Positions 1-10,200 of a stretch of 15,850 nt of DNA are shown here, piece by piece. The stretch comes from Phoronis ovalis (Eukaryota; Phoronida; Phoronidae): positions 1-15,850 of the forward strand of contig JAOXYB010025935.1 in NCBI GenBank assembly GCA_028565635.1, given 5' to 3'. Position 1 is the stretch's first letter. Every line of letters starts with the position of its first letter. The notes below the pieces were generated by a model. That model did no database searches, was not told the origin of the DNA, and saw nothing but the letters and a program-made list of their open reading frames with translations. Position numbers and translations under genes: made by a program.

Positions 1-134
1 TATTGGTCGGGTAACTGAACAATATGGCGAAATAGTGTTCTCAAAAACGTTTATTGGTCTCGGGCCTGCGGCCTCGATCAATAAACGTTTTTTCGAACAC
101 TATTTCGCCATATTGTTCAGTTACCCGACCAATA
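1..134. repeat. 134-bp near-perfect palindrome (fold-back element)
   Basis: The outer 40 bases (1-40) are an exact reverse complement of 95-134, and pairing continues inward to the centre at about 67/68 with only a few mismatches (41-42, 57, 60-61, 64 and 66). The centre is a short GC-rich stretch unlike the AT-rich surroundings. Such a structure can form a hairpin or cruciform and is typical of fold-back or MITE-type non-autonomous DNA elements. The left arm begins at the first base of the window, so the true outer end may lie outside it. No coding content is seen. Confidence 0.85.
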
Positions 135-1032
135 TTTGTATAATAAAACACATTTCTGAATAATTAATTATTAATTACTAAGTATATAAGCAACAAATAT
201 TTAGTGGCTATCATATTAACGAGGTCTTTCTTGGGATTATCTGGTTACACATTCCAACTTCCTTCAAAGCGAGTGGTTACACATTCCACGGAAAATCGCT
301 GATTTCTCAATTAAAGGAGACATATATTCTTTGATAAGTGCAAGAACGCGTTTTGAATGCGTTGTTAGCTATGTTTCCTCTTCAAATAGTTCCCAGTTTA
401 TACATATTTGGAGCTATATACGGACAGTTTTTTGTATCGAAGCGAGAACAAAATGGCCACCCCAAAAGTTCTGGTTTCGCATTCCACTGGTCACGTGTTA
501 CCTACCCGTGAATAAAGTGTAACCTTTGCAAAAATGTATACTTATAGACGACTTGTCTATCTCTTCATTTGAATTATAAAAATTTAATAAGAAAGCTTTA
601 GTCAAATGACAGTGTTTTTATGGTTATTCATGGTATTTACAATTTGGTCATATCATATGGGAGTATTGTTAATTTCTTAAAAACATAGTTAACTTGAATT
701 TAAATCCGCTTGATTTTCTGGTAGAATGTTTCTTATGATTTTTATGAAGAGTGATGTGAAACGTTAATTAAATTTTATACATCGCACGTGTCTGAAAATA
801 CTGCCATATGACATAGCCTGAAAGTTAAAGTTTCATAAAATTATATCTTGTGTGAATAAATTAAGTATAATGGGGATTTTTCATCAATTTTTATGTAAAT
901 AGTAACAAGCGTTTAGCTTAACCTTTAAAAGAGATCATATGGCATAAAGGCATGCAGTTCAACTTCAGTCATTCTATTTAGCCACATCATCTATAAAATA
1001 ATACAGTATTGTTTTTACTTTTTATTTTCCAG
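135..1032. other. Non-coding stretch upstream of the first visible deaminase exon
   Basis: This AT-rich stretch shows no convincing coding exon on either strand. A 63-codon open frame at 331-522 has no recognisable motif and is probably chance. If the cytidine deaminase gene continues upstream, this is most likely its intron, since no exon with the expected His/Cys-Ala-Glu motif was found here. It ends in a good polypyrimidine tract and AG at 1031-1032. Confidence 0.5.
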
Positions 1033-2156
1033 TGATCTGCATCATTTTCAAGGGCCATGTGGTGCATGCCGTCAAACGTTAGTGGAGGTGAGATTTTTTT
1101 ATGAAGCTAATGATTAATTTGCTTTTATGTAAACATATGCAGTGCATAATTATATAATTATATGGTTAAAAGTATATTCATTACTATTATGGCTTCCAAT
1201 AACAAATTTGGAAGAAATATTGTTCTTGCATCAGTTCTTTTTTTTGTTTTTTCTTCAGCAAATTTTGTCTGAAGCATTTCTCTAAAAGTAATGGTCAGAT
1301 TTAAACGAAACTGTAGAATTGTTTATATACACCTGAAAGAGAAAACATTTGATTGTGAGGTTTTGCAGACATATTTAATTCAAAATGATGAACATGTCAA
1401 AGCATATTCTTTGATAAATCGGAAAGTACTGAATCGATTTCAGCGAAACATGGATCAAAATGTTTGCTAAGTTCTGGAGATGAAAATTTGAAGTGAAAAG
1501 CTGACAACCATCCTGTATTTAAAATGGCTGCCATGTAAAATTATATTGTTTCATAACTCGGAAAGTATTGGACCGACTTCAACGAAACTTGATTAAAGTG
1601 TTTGCTGAGTTCTTAAGATGAAAATTTTTAATGGAAAATTTGATGACCATCATGGCATGTTAAAAATTTTGTTTTTATTTCTGTTACACTTGAAAATGTT
1701 GATGGCTGTGGTCCTGCTGTTTTGTTACTTGTCACTTATATTATATTTTATTTTTTTGTATTTATTATCTATTTTTGTACATGGATTATTTGTCTTGTTC
1801 TATGGTTCAGTATATCTTTATTGGAACTGTTTAATAGTGGAATTAATTCATCGGAACATATACAGTACGTACAAGTGATTTCTTCAATTTTTTTGCTATT
1901 TATTACTATAATATAACAATCAAATTGATGATCCTTGAGACTGATAATCAGATCTACACCAGCCAGCAAATATAATACCTTCCCTCGTGAGGTAAAGTAT
2001 AGCAACAAGAAATAATACGTAACTTTGTCTTTGTAGTTTGGATTTGACTGGGATTTATACATGACAAAGCCAGATAAAACATGGAAGAAAATAACAGTAG
2101 GAGAGTTATTACCTGTAGGCTTTGGGCCATCTACACTCAATGAAGAGAGGCTGTAA
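1033..2156 (+). CDS. Cytidine deaminase, last two coding exons (5' part missing)
   Basis: Two exons join in frame: 1033-1087 (55 nt, entered with two carried bases, left in phase 0) and 2037-2156 (120 nt, ending in TAA). The first reads DLHHFQGPCGACRQTLVE, containing the PCxxCRQ signature whose two cysteines bind the catalytic zinc in the CDA family. The second reads FGFDWDLYMTKPDK and continues through ELLPVGFGP, the classic C-terminus of small tetrameric cytidine deaminases. These enzymes hydrolyse cytidine and deoxycytidine to uridine and deoxyuridine in pyrimidine salvage. Splice borders are good (ttttccag/T, GAG/gtgaga, ctttgtag/TTT). The exon carrying the Cys/His-Ala-Glu catalytic motif is not visible, so it lies before the window or the copy is 5'-truncated. 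The visible part has no stop or frameshift. The family call is firm; whether the whole gene is intact is unknown. Confidence 0.9.
1280..1690. repeat. Three degenerate tandem units of about 139 bp in the deaminase intron
   Basis: Related segments begin near 1280, 1418 and 1557, each with a core like CTCGGAAAGTATTGGACCGA followed by an 'aacgaaac' stretch and a 'gtttgctgagttct' stretch. Spacing is 138-139 bp. The second and third units agree best; the first is more worn. The third unit's core is continued by an AT-rich part up to about 1690. The array sits between the two visible cytidine deaminase exons. The open frames across it (1618-1916, + strand) are low-complexity AT-rich readings and are not called as genes. 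Confidence 0.6.
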
Positions 2157-3311
2157 AACAATTTTACAATTTTTTTGCAATTTTGTTATATGCCACTGCT
2201 GTCTCATCGTACACTGATTTAACTTTTAAGTATTGATACTTGACATCACATTTTAGTACTTATATAAAGTACCTGATAAGTGTTTTTGAGCTAGTTTGTT
2301 CCTCTTGGTAATATTAACCTAACTTGTACTTATGCAGCTAAAACCACCTGCTTTTGTTCTACCAATAATATGAATGTGACCTCACAAACCAACAGACAAA
2401 GTGTAATGTATGGCACGGCAGTCTCATACATGATCCAACTATGGATGTAATGAAATAGGTATAGTAACATCATGGTTGTTTTATCATGAGTAGCTGCCTG
2501 TACTTATGAACAGTTGGACCAACAGATGCAACTACAGTGTCACATGTCCATGTATACTAGGTTTTTTTAATGGTCTTAGTTTCTCTATGTCATAGACTAT
2601 GATGTTGACCTTTAGTTTAAAAAAACTAGAGAAGAAATTGTTCGGCAGTTAGGAATAACCAATTTCATTCAATTAAACAGTTTCAATACATTTTAAACAC
2701 TTTTTGGAGCTGTAGGTAGAATTGCTGTTTTGTCTGTCATATTGTTATAATTGCAGAACAATAAAATTAAACTGATTCTTATAGTAGATATATTATGTAT
2801 AAATATGAAATATTCTACATATTAATGGAATGTGTTTGATGTACATTTTAAAAATAATATCACTAAAAAACACTATATAAAATGTTTAAATTTTTAAAAT
2901 ATTTAATGTATACATGTTATAATACTTCAAAAAGTGAGGGGTTCTGTAGTTACAAAACAAAATATGAGATCTACATGATACATACAAAAACCAAAGAATA
3001 AACTACCATATGTTGAAATCTTATTGCCCAATGTTACTTACAGCATTGTTGTAAAAAATTGATATATAATTAAAATTTGTAATAACATATATCATTATGC
3101 TGCTGAAGCCTTACTATGCATACCAATTTCTGGAATAACTACTACAACACTTTTTACCATCCACTTAATAAAAGACTTGCTGTTAAGCGCAAGTATTCAA
3201 CCATGTACAACACAAAATCGTGAACACAGATTCACAATCAGCTATTAGGTAGAAGATTGCATGAAACAAAATATATCTCAATCATAACACCTACAACTTA
3301 GCTTCTTTCAA
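2157..3311. other. Deaminase 3' region and gene-poor spacer
   Basis: This is AT-rich DNA downstream of the cytidine deaminase stop codon. A candidate polyadenylation signal AATAAA is at 2760-2765 (+ strand); no closer perfect match was noticed. No exon or RNA gene could be supported on either strand. The small - strand open frame at 1769-2161 is antisense to the deaminase last exon. Confidence 0.5.
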
Positions 3312-3684
3312 CAATAGACTATTTGCATGCACTTGGTGGAGCCACCAGTTTCAGACCCAAACGATCGCAGCATGTCGCATTCTCTGAATGAACAATGACG
3401 TAGTTCTGCGTGCGCTCACGCAATTCATTCACAAAATGCATCATTTGTATGCTGAGCCAAAACAAAAAAAAATATGTTCTTTCATGAAATACCCTCCTTT
3501 TTGTGAGCATATCAATACATAAACAACTATTTATTAATATATTTTTATTTTGTTAAATTTTCACCGGTTAAAGCTTTTCTAAAGTCAGATTTAAAAAAAC
3601 AACAAATTTTGAGTATAACTAAAGGATGCTGGTATTAAAAGGGGCTGAATGTAGTGCCCTCAAGTGCATGCAAATAGTCTATTG
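3312..3684. mobile_element. MITE-like element with perfect 24-bp terminal inverted repeats
   Basis: Bases 3312-3335 (starting CAATAGACTATTTGCATGCA) are an exact reverse complement of 3661-3684. They delimit a 373-bp segment. The inner part is less AT-rich near the left end and contains a short hairpin around 'tggtggagccacca'. No transposase is encoded; a 63-codon open frame inside (3319-3510, - strand) has no recognisable motif. No clear target-site duplication flanks it, so the superfamily cannot be assigned. A non-autonomous DNA transposon (MITE) is the simplest reading. Confidence 0.75.
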
Positions 3685-3754
3685 GAGAAACCTACCAAAG
3701 GCAGGGGTTGATAGCACAACACCTGGTAGCACAGTCTTCTTGATCTATTTTGCA

Positions 3755-3760
3755 TTTATT
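3755..3760 (-). promoter_or_regulatory. Candidate polyadenylation signal of the multi-SPRY gene
   Basis: AATAAA on the - strand lies about 50 bases beyond the TAG stop at 3813-3815. Position and sequence suit a metazoan poly(A) signal, but AATAAA is common by chance in DNA this AT-rich. Confidence 0.4.
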
Positions 3761-3812
3761 AGATGGGTCCCAGGTGATACATGAAATTAAACAGCTCTAC
3801 ATCTACCACTGA

Positions 3813-4255
3813 CTATAATATTATGCATGTCTTTGACTGTTTCTGACCTCCTGGTCTTAGGTGTCTGTCTGTTATGTTCTCCTTAATTAATTGTTTTTGA
3901 TTTCCCGCACTACCTGTACAATCTGATGTGTCAATATTTTTAGCAGAGTTATTCCTTGAATCCGTTTTAGCTGTTGCCCTTTGTACAGCATCAACAGATA
4001 ATGGATCATTTTGTTCACTTAATGTATTATCTTGGAATTTTCCATCATTTTTTTCTGTTATTGCAGCTGCAGGAATTGGACGGAAGAAATTTTCATTGTC
4101 TTTGGCATATCTGGCAATGTCCATACCATTTTTGAGGTTTTGTTTTTCTTGTGCTATAAGTTTCTTTGCTTCATCTAATAAAATATTTATTGCCAACAAG
4201 GTGAAAGGATGTTCCCTTATAATTGTAGCACTAAATTCCATTTTGACACGATTTG
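3813..4255 (-). CDS. Multi-SPRY gene: terminal exon, hydrophilic tail and CaaX box
   Basis: The exon starts after a strong acceptor (tcctctgtttcag) in phase 1. Its first residues, TNRVKMEF, complete the last beta strand of SPRY domain 4 and match SKRIKVDM at the same place in domain 2. A helix-prone stretch follows (LLAINILLDEAKKLIAQEK), then about 100 polar residues of probably disordered tail. The last residues are GGQKQSKTCIIL: Cys, two aliphatic residues, Leu, with basic residues before them. By the CaaX rule a final Leu favours geranylgeranylation, which would place the protein on a membrane. An in-frame alternative acceptor at 4289-4290 would add 11 residues. The + strand frame at 3928-4293 is the antisense shadow. 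Confidence 0.85.
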
Positions 4256-7200
4256 CTGAAACAGAGGATATAACACTAGATTCTTTTGCTTGATAAAAAG
4301 AATATTAGAATAAAAGTCAAATCAGTATGTGATTTGTTAACAGTTGTAAATTTTTAAACATTCCAGTAGAATGTATCCTATCACAGATTACCAATGATGT
4401 CTTATCTTAGTTTGAAAAGATTGGGTTTCATAAGTCTCTTAGACATCACAGAAGATAATAATTATGTTTCAATGCACATCAAACATAATACCTGCCACCT
4501 GCAAGAAACAACTAGAATAACATAACTGTCAAGTTTTTATACTTTTTACTGGTATTTTGAAGCAATTTCCTATTAAACACATTGTTAACAAAACAGTCTA
4601 AAAACAGGATTCTCCTGGTACTGATTATAGACTTGGCATTTTGTTAAAACTCTTTGTATTGTTTATTTACTCACTTCCAGGTGGCAGCACAACTACAGGG
4701 TAGAATCCTCCTGGTGGTTCATACATGACTCTTGTTAAAGCAACGTCTCTATTCACAGTCAGGTAACATATCACAAGTTGCTCCTCATTCCAATCTTCAG
4801 TTTCAGGGTACAAAACACCCCAACCAATCAAATCACCTTTTTTGATTGTACCTTTTGCTAAAAAAATAATTGACACAAGCTTAATTGTGTGAGCGCATGC
4901 TTGTAGTTAACAGAAAAATGTTTTTGGGGCATACAGTTATACACTTCAACAGGAAACAAGAATGAAACTGCTCAGACTGGAAAATATATCAGTGCCATAA
5001 AAATAAGCCAAACTACAGAATTTTGATATTCACATATTCCGTTAATAATCCATGTGGTTTGCATTTCTGTAGCATGAACGCTTGATAAGTGTGTGATTGC
5101 AGCACAGTTTAGAACGGTATGTATTAGCCATTCACAGCTAACACTCGCATCTTTAGTGTAACCAATGCATAAGAATCTCAAGTACCTGATATCTAATTAA
5201 AATCATAAATCTGAAAAAAACAGAGTCACCACGATCCAAATACAATTAATGTTTCAGTTTATTTAAAACTTTCTTCAGAATGAGAGTTCACAACAATGGA
5301 CATCCGAAATATGATGTCAAAAAGGATTGCCAGAAAAAGACACTGGAAAAATAAATAAATGTAAAAATGTACGATATAATGATGACGTAAATAAAAGGAA
5401 AGTAATAAAATTATTCTTTAATGCTAAGTTCTTTAGGAAAAGTAGTGTCCACTTCATTGATCCAAAACTTTCTGTTATTTTATTCTGAAGTTATTACTAT
5501 TTTTGTAGATTTGCGCTATTGGGTATATTTTCATGTCTTTTACACTGTGGCCAGCAAGACTGAAATGTCTGGTAACATTGTGTTGTTTATTCAAATTCAA
5601 ATCAGATATATGTTTGTTAAATCTCATTTTGTAGTGTTTTTCTATTCGCACTTATATAAAATTTTTGCACTTATTGCAGTGCAAGAGGTAAACAGTGTTC
5701 ATTGATGCACAATTCATAGATGAGGAAATATTATAAAGTTTCCGTCCATGTTCAAAAGTGGTGTTTTAATGATGGTGTTGATATGTACGGCAACGCACGT
5801 TATTGCATAAGATTCCATTCTCACAAGTAGTGCTTGCAACATTAGCTTTTACTAGAATATCTTTTAATTGTTTAGGTCTTCTGTAGGCTGCCATAGGGAA
5901 ATTGGGAATGGCTCTCAATTTTTTATCGAAAGATGAAAATATTTGCAGATGATTTGAGCAATGCTAGGTAATTTAGAATTAAATGTAACTACGAAGGGAA
6001 TACATTTGTTAGTCTTATAGTTTCTTGTTTTATTTTGTAGAAGGGTGGATCTATCTAGTTTTCTCACTGTATTAATATGTTTATCAATGATCTTGGCTTT
6101 GTGTCCTCTTTTGATGAGGTGTAGTGTAAGATCTTCGGTTTGTTTATTAAAATATGTTGAGGATGGAACAAAGTTTTCTGATAAGTAACATTCCTTACAT
6201 AAAGTATTAAATATTCCAATTAAATAGTTAAGTTCACCAATAAAAGCACTATTTTAAAAAATTGTTCATAATAATCACCTGCATTAGCAGCCCAAAATCG
6301 AACAACATCTTGTTTGAAGTTTGTCCGCGGTGGGGGATCCAGGGGACTTGCTGTGCATAAGGCAATTGCAGGAGGTGGATGAGTATCTGAGAACTCTTCA
6401 ATAATCTCAATCTCAAAATGGTTGTAATCTGCAGGAAAAAGAATTGACAAAGTACTTTATAAACATCATAACATTCGTTTTTTGGAGTTCAGTAATAGTA
6501 TCAGAAGTGTGTCAATTTTTTTTTACCATGATGACAGTAAAAATAAATAAAATAGCTGTTATAACAATGTTGATTTAACCTGTGCAAATCAAACTATTAG
6601 AAAAGACTAATTTTTAAGAGTAAGGATACTGATTTGGACGGTATATAGCTAAATAGAAAGAAAAAATGTAACTTTTATCTTTACTTTGCATTTCACGATT
6701 TTAAAAATCTTGTAATAGATAATCACATTAATGGGCAATTTAAATTAGCTACAAAGACAAGTGATTAACAATACAGTATAATAGATGCTTGAAATTTAAT
6801 ATTAAAGTTTCATTAGTAATATTTAATAAGATTAAAGCATACAAGGAATCAAATTTTACTACTGATGTGAACAAATTAATTCACATGTAGTATAATGGCT
6901 ACGCCGAAAACACGAACCAAATAATTATTTTGAAACTTTGTTGTCAAATGCTTTAGCAGACAATGCCCATCTCAGCTCATCTCGGGATTAAACTAAGCCA
7001 CTAATTGACCATAGTGGAATTTATCAAAATCAATCTTGACATGTCTTTGTTCTACATTTACCTTTTGAATTAAAAGCAATCACTCAATGTATAAGAGTTT
7101 CAAGTTATGGAGACAAATAGCTTGACTGAGAAAAAATATCGAAGTTTAGAATACTTTTTAAGGTAAATCTAAAACACCATCTAGCCTGTTACACCTGTCC

Positions 7201-10200
7201 AGCTATGGCCTTCATAAATCCATCGTTTTGTCCAGGCATTACTTCATCTTTATGTGAATACAGGTCAATATACAGTCACCATGAAAGGCAGTACCCCTGG
7301 GCATTTACATTACAAGACGAATCAATTTAAAGTTATTTTTTTAACAAAACTAGACGGCACCGTGGTAAACCACGGTTCTTGATAGAGATATAGGTCACGT
7401 AAGGCCGAGTTCAAACATGTTCACGCGACTCTCACAGGCAAAAAATAATGATGCAAGGTTTAAAAATGCTCCATTAAATATGATACCGTTCACCGATTGA
7501 CCCCAAAATTTGAGGAACCCGAGCCATCATCGATACCTACAATGTGTGAAAAGATCATGATTCTACATATAATAGTTTTGAAGATATTTGGTGGAAAGAG
7601 TGACAGAGTTGCAGAGTGACAGACGGACACTCGAGATTTAGTAGTATAGATATAAATTTATCACTAATAGCACATGATTGTTTAAGAAGTGTTTATCGTA
7701 AAGTAAGGGTACTTTGATCTGAACTAACTGATCTTTCTGTAAAAGGTAATGTTTGATATTATGATTGGACTAAAGTCAAAAGATACTTTTAATGATAAGA
7801 AATGGACTTAAACTATTCATTTACAAATCTACTTCTAATTAGAAATATCAGAACCGGTCAGAAGATAAAGTCTTGGAAACTTATCATAATCTATTCTCAC
7901 TCAGAGATAATCAGACATCATTGGTGTTTGTTTTGAAGCACATAAGATATTACACAGATAATTTAATTAATTCAACTAGCACATATGCAGTAAAGACGTG
8001 CACCAAGGAGGCAAAATGCAAGCAATTAATGCAACAACTGTGCTGTTACTTGTTAGCTTCAGCATGTTTTCAAAAGCTTATGGTACACATGTGCTTGGTA
8101 CAACAGGACAAGTAACAACTGATGATGTCAACTCTAAAATAGTACTGATGGAGAAAGAAATGGAAAATCTAAAAAATGTGATAACCAAGCTTGTGAGCCA
8201 GGCTCAGGATTCTGACAAGAAACTGCACACTCTTGAGACCCAGATGGCAGAAGGCAAGGCTAGAGATGAAAAATGGATACATGTATTAACGGAACAAATA
8301 ACTGTACTTGTAAAACAATCCCAGGATGTTAACAACAAATTGCAGACATTTGAGGAAAATAAAGTTGGAGATGAAAAGCTAATAGAAGAATTTACGGCAC
8401 AGATAAAAGCACTTGAACAAAGTAATACAAAACTACAAGAGCAGTCTCGAGCAATGCAGGCAAAAGAGAACCTTGTCGACTCCAAGATTCAAAATCTGGG
8501 TCTGAAACAACAGATTATAGATCACCAGATTGCCAGTCAAACTGCACTGATAAAAAAATTAGGTAAGCACAACATACAGCTTTGTGGCAGAACTATTTGT
8601 GATAACTGTGTACACAGATCAAATGGAAAATTTTGCAAATACTTTGACATGGCACAGGACATATGACATTCAATTTCACATTGTAGAAATAACTATTAAT
8701 AGTAGGGGCCTTTAATGTTTCACAAACTTTCTTCAGTTTATCATAATCATACTGGTACAACACTTGTATGATATGTATACTAGATGCAATCAAGACCTAC
8801 TTTTATTAATTTTATTTTGATATTTAACTTTCAGACAGCAAAGTATCAACAAATGTAAAACAGGATATCTGGGATAATGGTGATGGCACAGATAATGGGG
8901 CACTCAAGGTATTCAAAACACCCTCGGAAAATCATTGTTTTGTTAATATATGATACCAGTGCTACTGAGACTAAAGAAAAGCTACCATCCATTGCGTTCA
9001 GTTAGACTTCACAATATCAAATTATTTTGTCATCTATATTAAATGCTATTCATCAGTTTAGCGAACAACAATTTTTCTATTTTTATAGCTGCCATATAAT
9101 AATTTCACTTTACTATTTTTTATGATATCATTCTGCAAACTCAGTTATAGTGATAAGCTACATATAATACTGTACTTGAAGATTACTTTTCTTTTCCAGA
9201 CAACAACTTTCATTAAGAAAAATACAAAATCTGGATTACAAGCATCATTTTATGGTTTGCTCAGAGTGCTTACCACAGGTGGTAAACGCTGCAACAGATG
9301 GTGGTTTGAATTTAATGGTGCAGAATGCACCAACCCGGCAAAGATTGAAAGTGTGATCGAAACAAACCAAGTAGGTGATAATCACCATATTCCAGGTGCA
9401 GGTAAGTATATAACTGTATATGTAGAAGATGCACTGCCTTCAACCATACACCGCTTGTTCTACAGGGTGACACGAAATAAGCAGAACATTATTGGAACAC
9501 TGTTATTTTCTCATTTCTTTTTAAGCAGTAAAACATCAAGAATTATGAACCAAAATGTATTTTGATTTTTAATATAATTACTCTTGCGGCTGAAAGCCAA
9601 CATAGATAAAGCAACATAATATGGTCCAAAATTCTCCTTCCAAGTCAAAATTGGTAAGAAAATACACCCAAAGTTGCAACAGAAAGAAAGCTTGATGGAA
9701 AAGCGTTGAGGGGTCCTGTTTGCTTACAGCTTCACAATTCCAAACAATTTTATATTTTAGCTACTTCTCCAACAAATTAAATACTACACAGTCATAACTT
9801 TTTTCTTTTAGTGTCAGGAATTTGCTATGGCTTACCAGCAGGGAAGGTTAACATTATTTTCAAGGTTGGTAACTGTGGCGGAGGCTTAGCACTCGGCGAT
9901 GCTTATACAGGCTTCCCCTATTCAGTGCCATCTCGCATAATCATTGAGGAAGTTTAATGAATTGGCTATAGATATTTGAGCAAAACTACAAAAACGCTTT
10001 ACTTTCATGTCATGTAATTTCTTGAATTATATCTGTATTATGTGCAATATTAGTAAATAAACTTAAATTAATAGCATAATTTGTTTCTGTAAACTGAGAT
10101 TTCCTAGTCAATTCTCAGTAATGTTTTTTTCAAAAACTCAATACAATACTTCCATGCTGTGATTCACCACCTTAGGAATTACATTTGAAATTTGAAAAAA

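Noticed and set aside
331-522. 63-codon + strand open frame
   Set aside because: No motif, no conserved-looking segment and no splice context; length is within chance for this DNA.
1618-1916. Two overlapping hydrophobic + strand frames
   Set aside because: They are runs of Leu, Phe, Ile and Tyr from T-rich sequence, lie over the tandem repeat in the deaminase intron, and lack splice or start evidence.
1769-2161. 130-codon - strand frame
   Set aside because: Antisense to the well-supported cytidine deaminase last exon and intron; no recognisable domain.
3928-4293. 121-codon + strand frame
   Set aside because: Exact antisense of the SPRY gene terminal exon, whose frame is supported by a strong acceptor and by similarity to the domain 2 module.
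5421-5705. 94-codon + strand frame
   Set aside because: Lies antisense to the Penelope-like relic, whose - strand reading shows family motifs; this frame shows none.
6890-7020. Possible tRNA or SINE head around a locally less AT-rich patch
   Set aside because: No cloverleaf and no convincing A and B box pair could be found.
7998-8015. GTG start six codons upstream for the CTHRC1-like protein
   Set aside because: Metazoan genes start at ATG; the ATG at 8016 is directly followed by a typical signal peptide.
7873-8115. 80-codon + strand frame overlapping the CTHRC1-like start
   Set aside because: Different frame from the signal-peptide-bearing ORF at 8016, which has the better start context and continues into recognised domains.
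8563-8666. Continuation of the first CTHRC1-like exon to the in-frame stop near 8666
   Set aside because: A strong donor (AG/gtaagc) at 8562/8563 and a phase-matched next exon at 8835 explain the read-through as intron. An intron-retained short form cannot be excluded.
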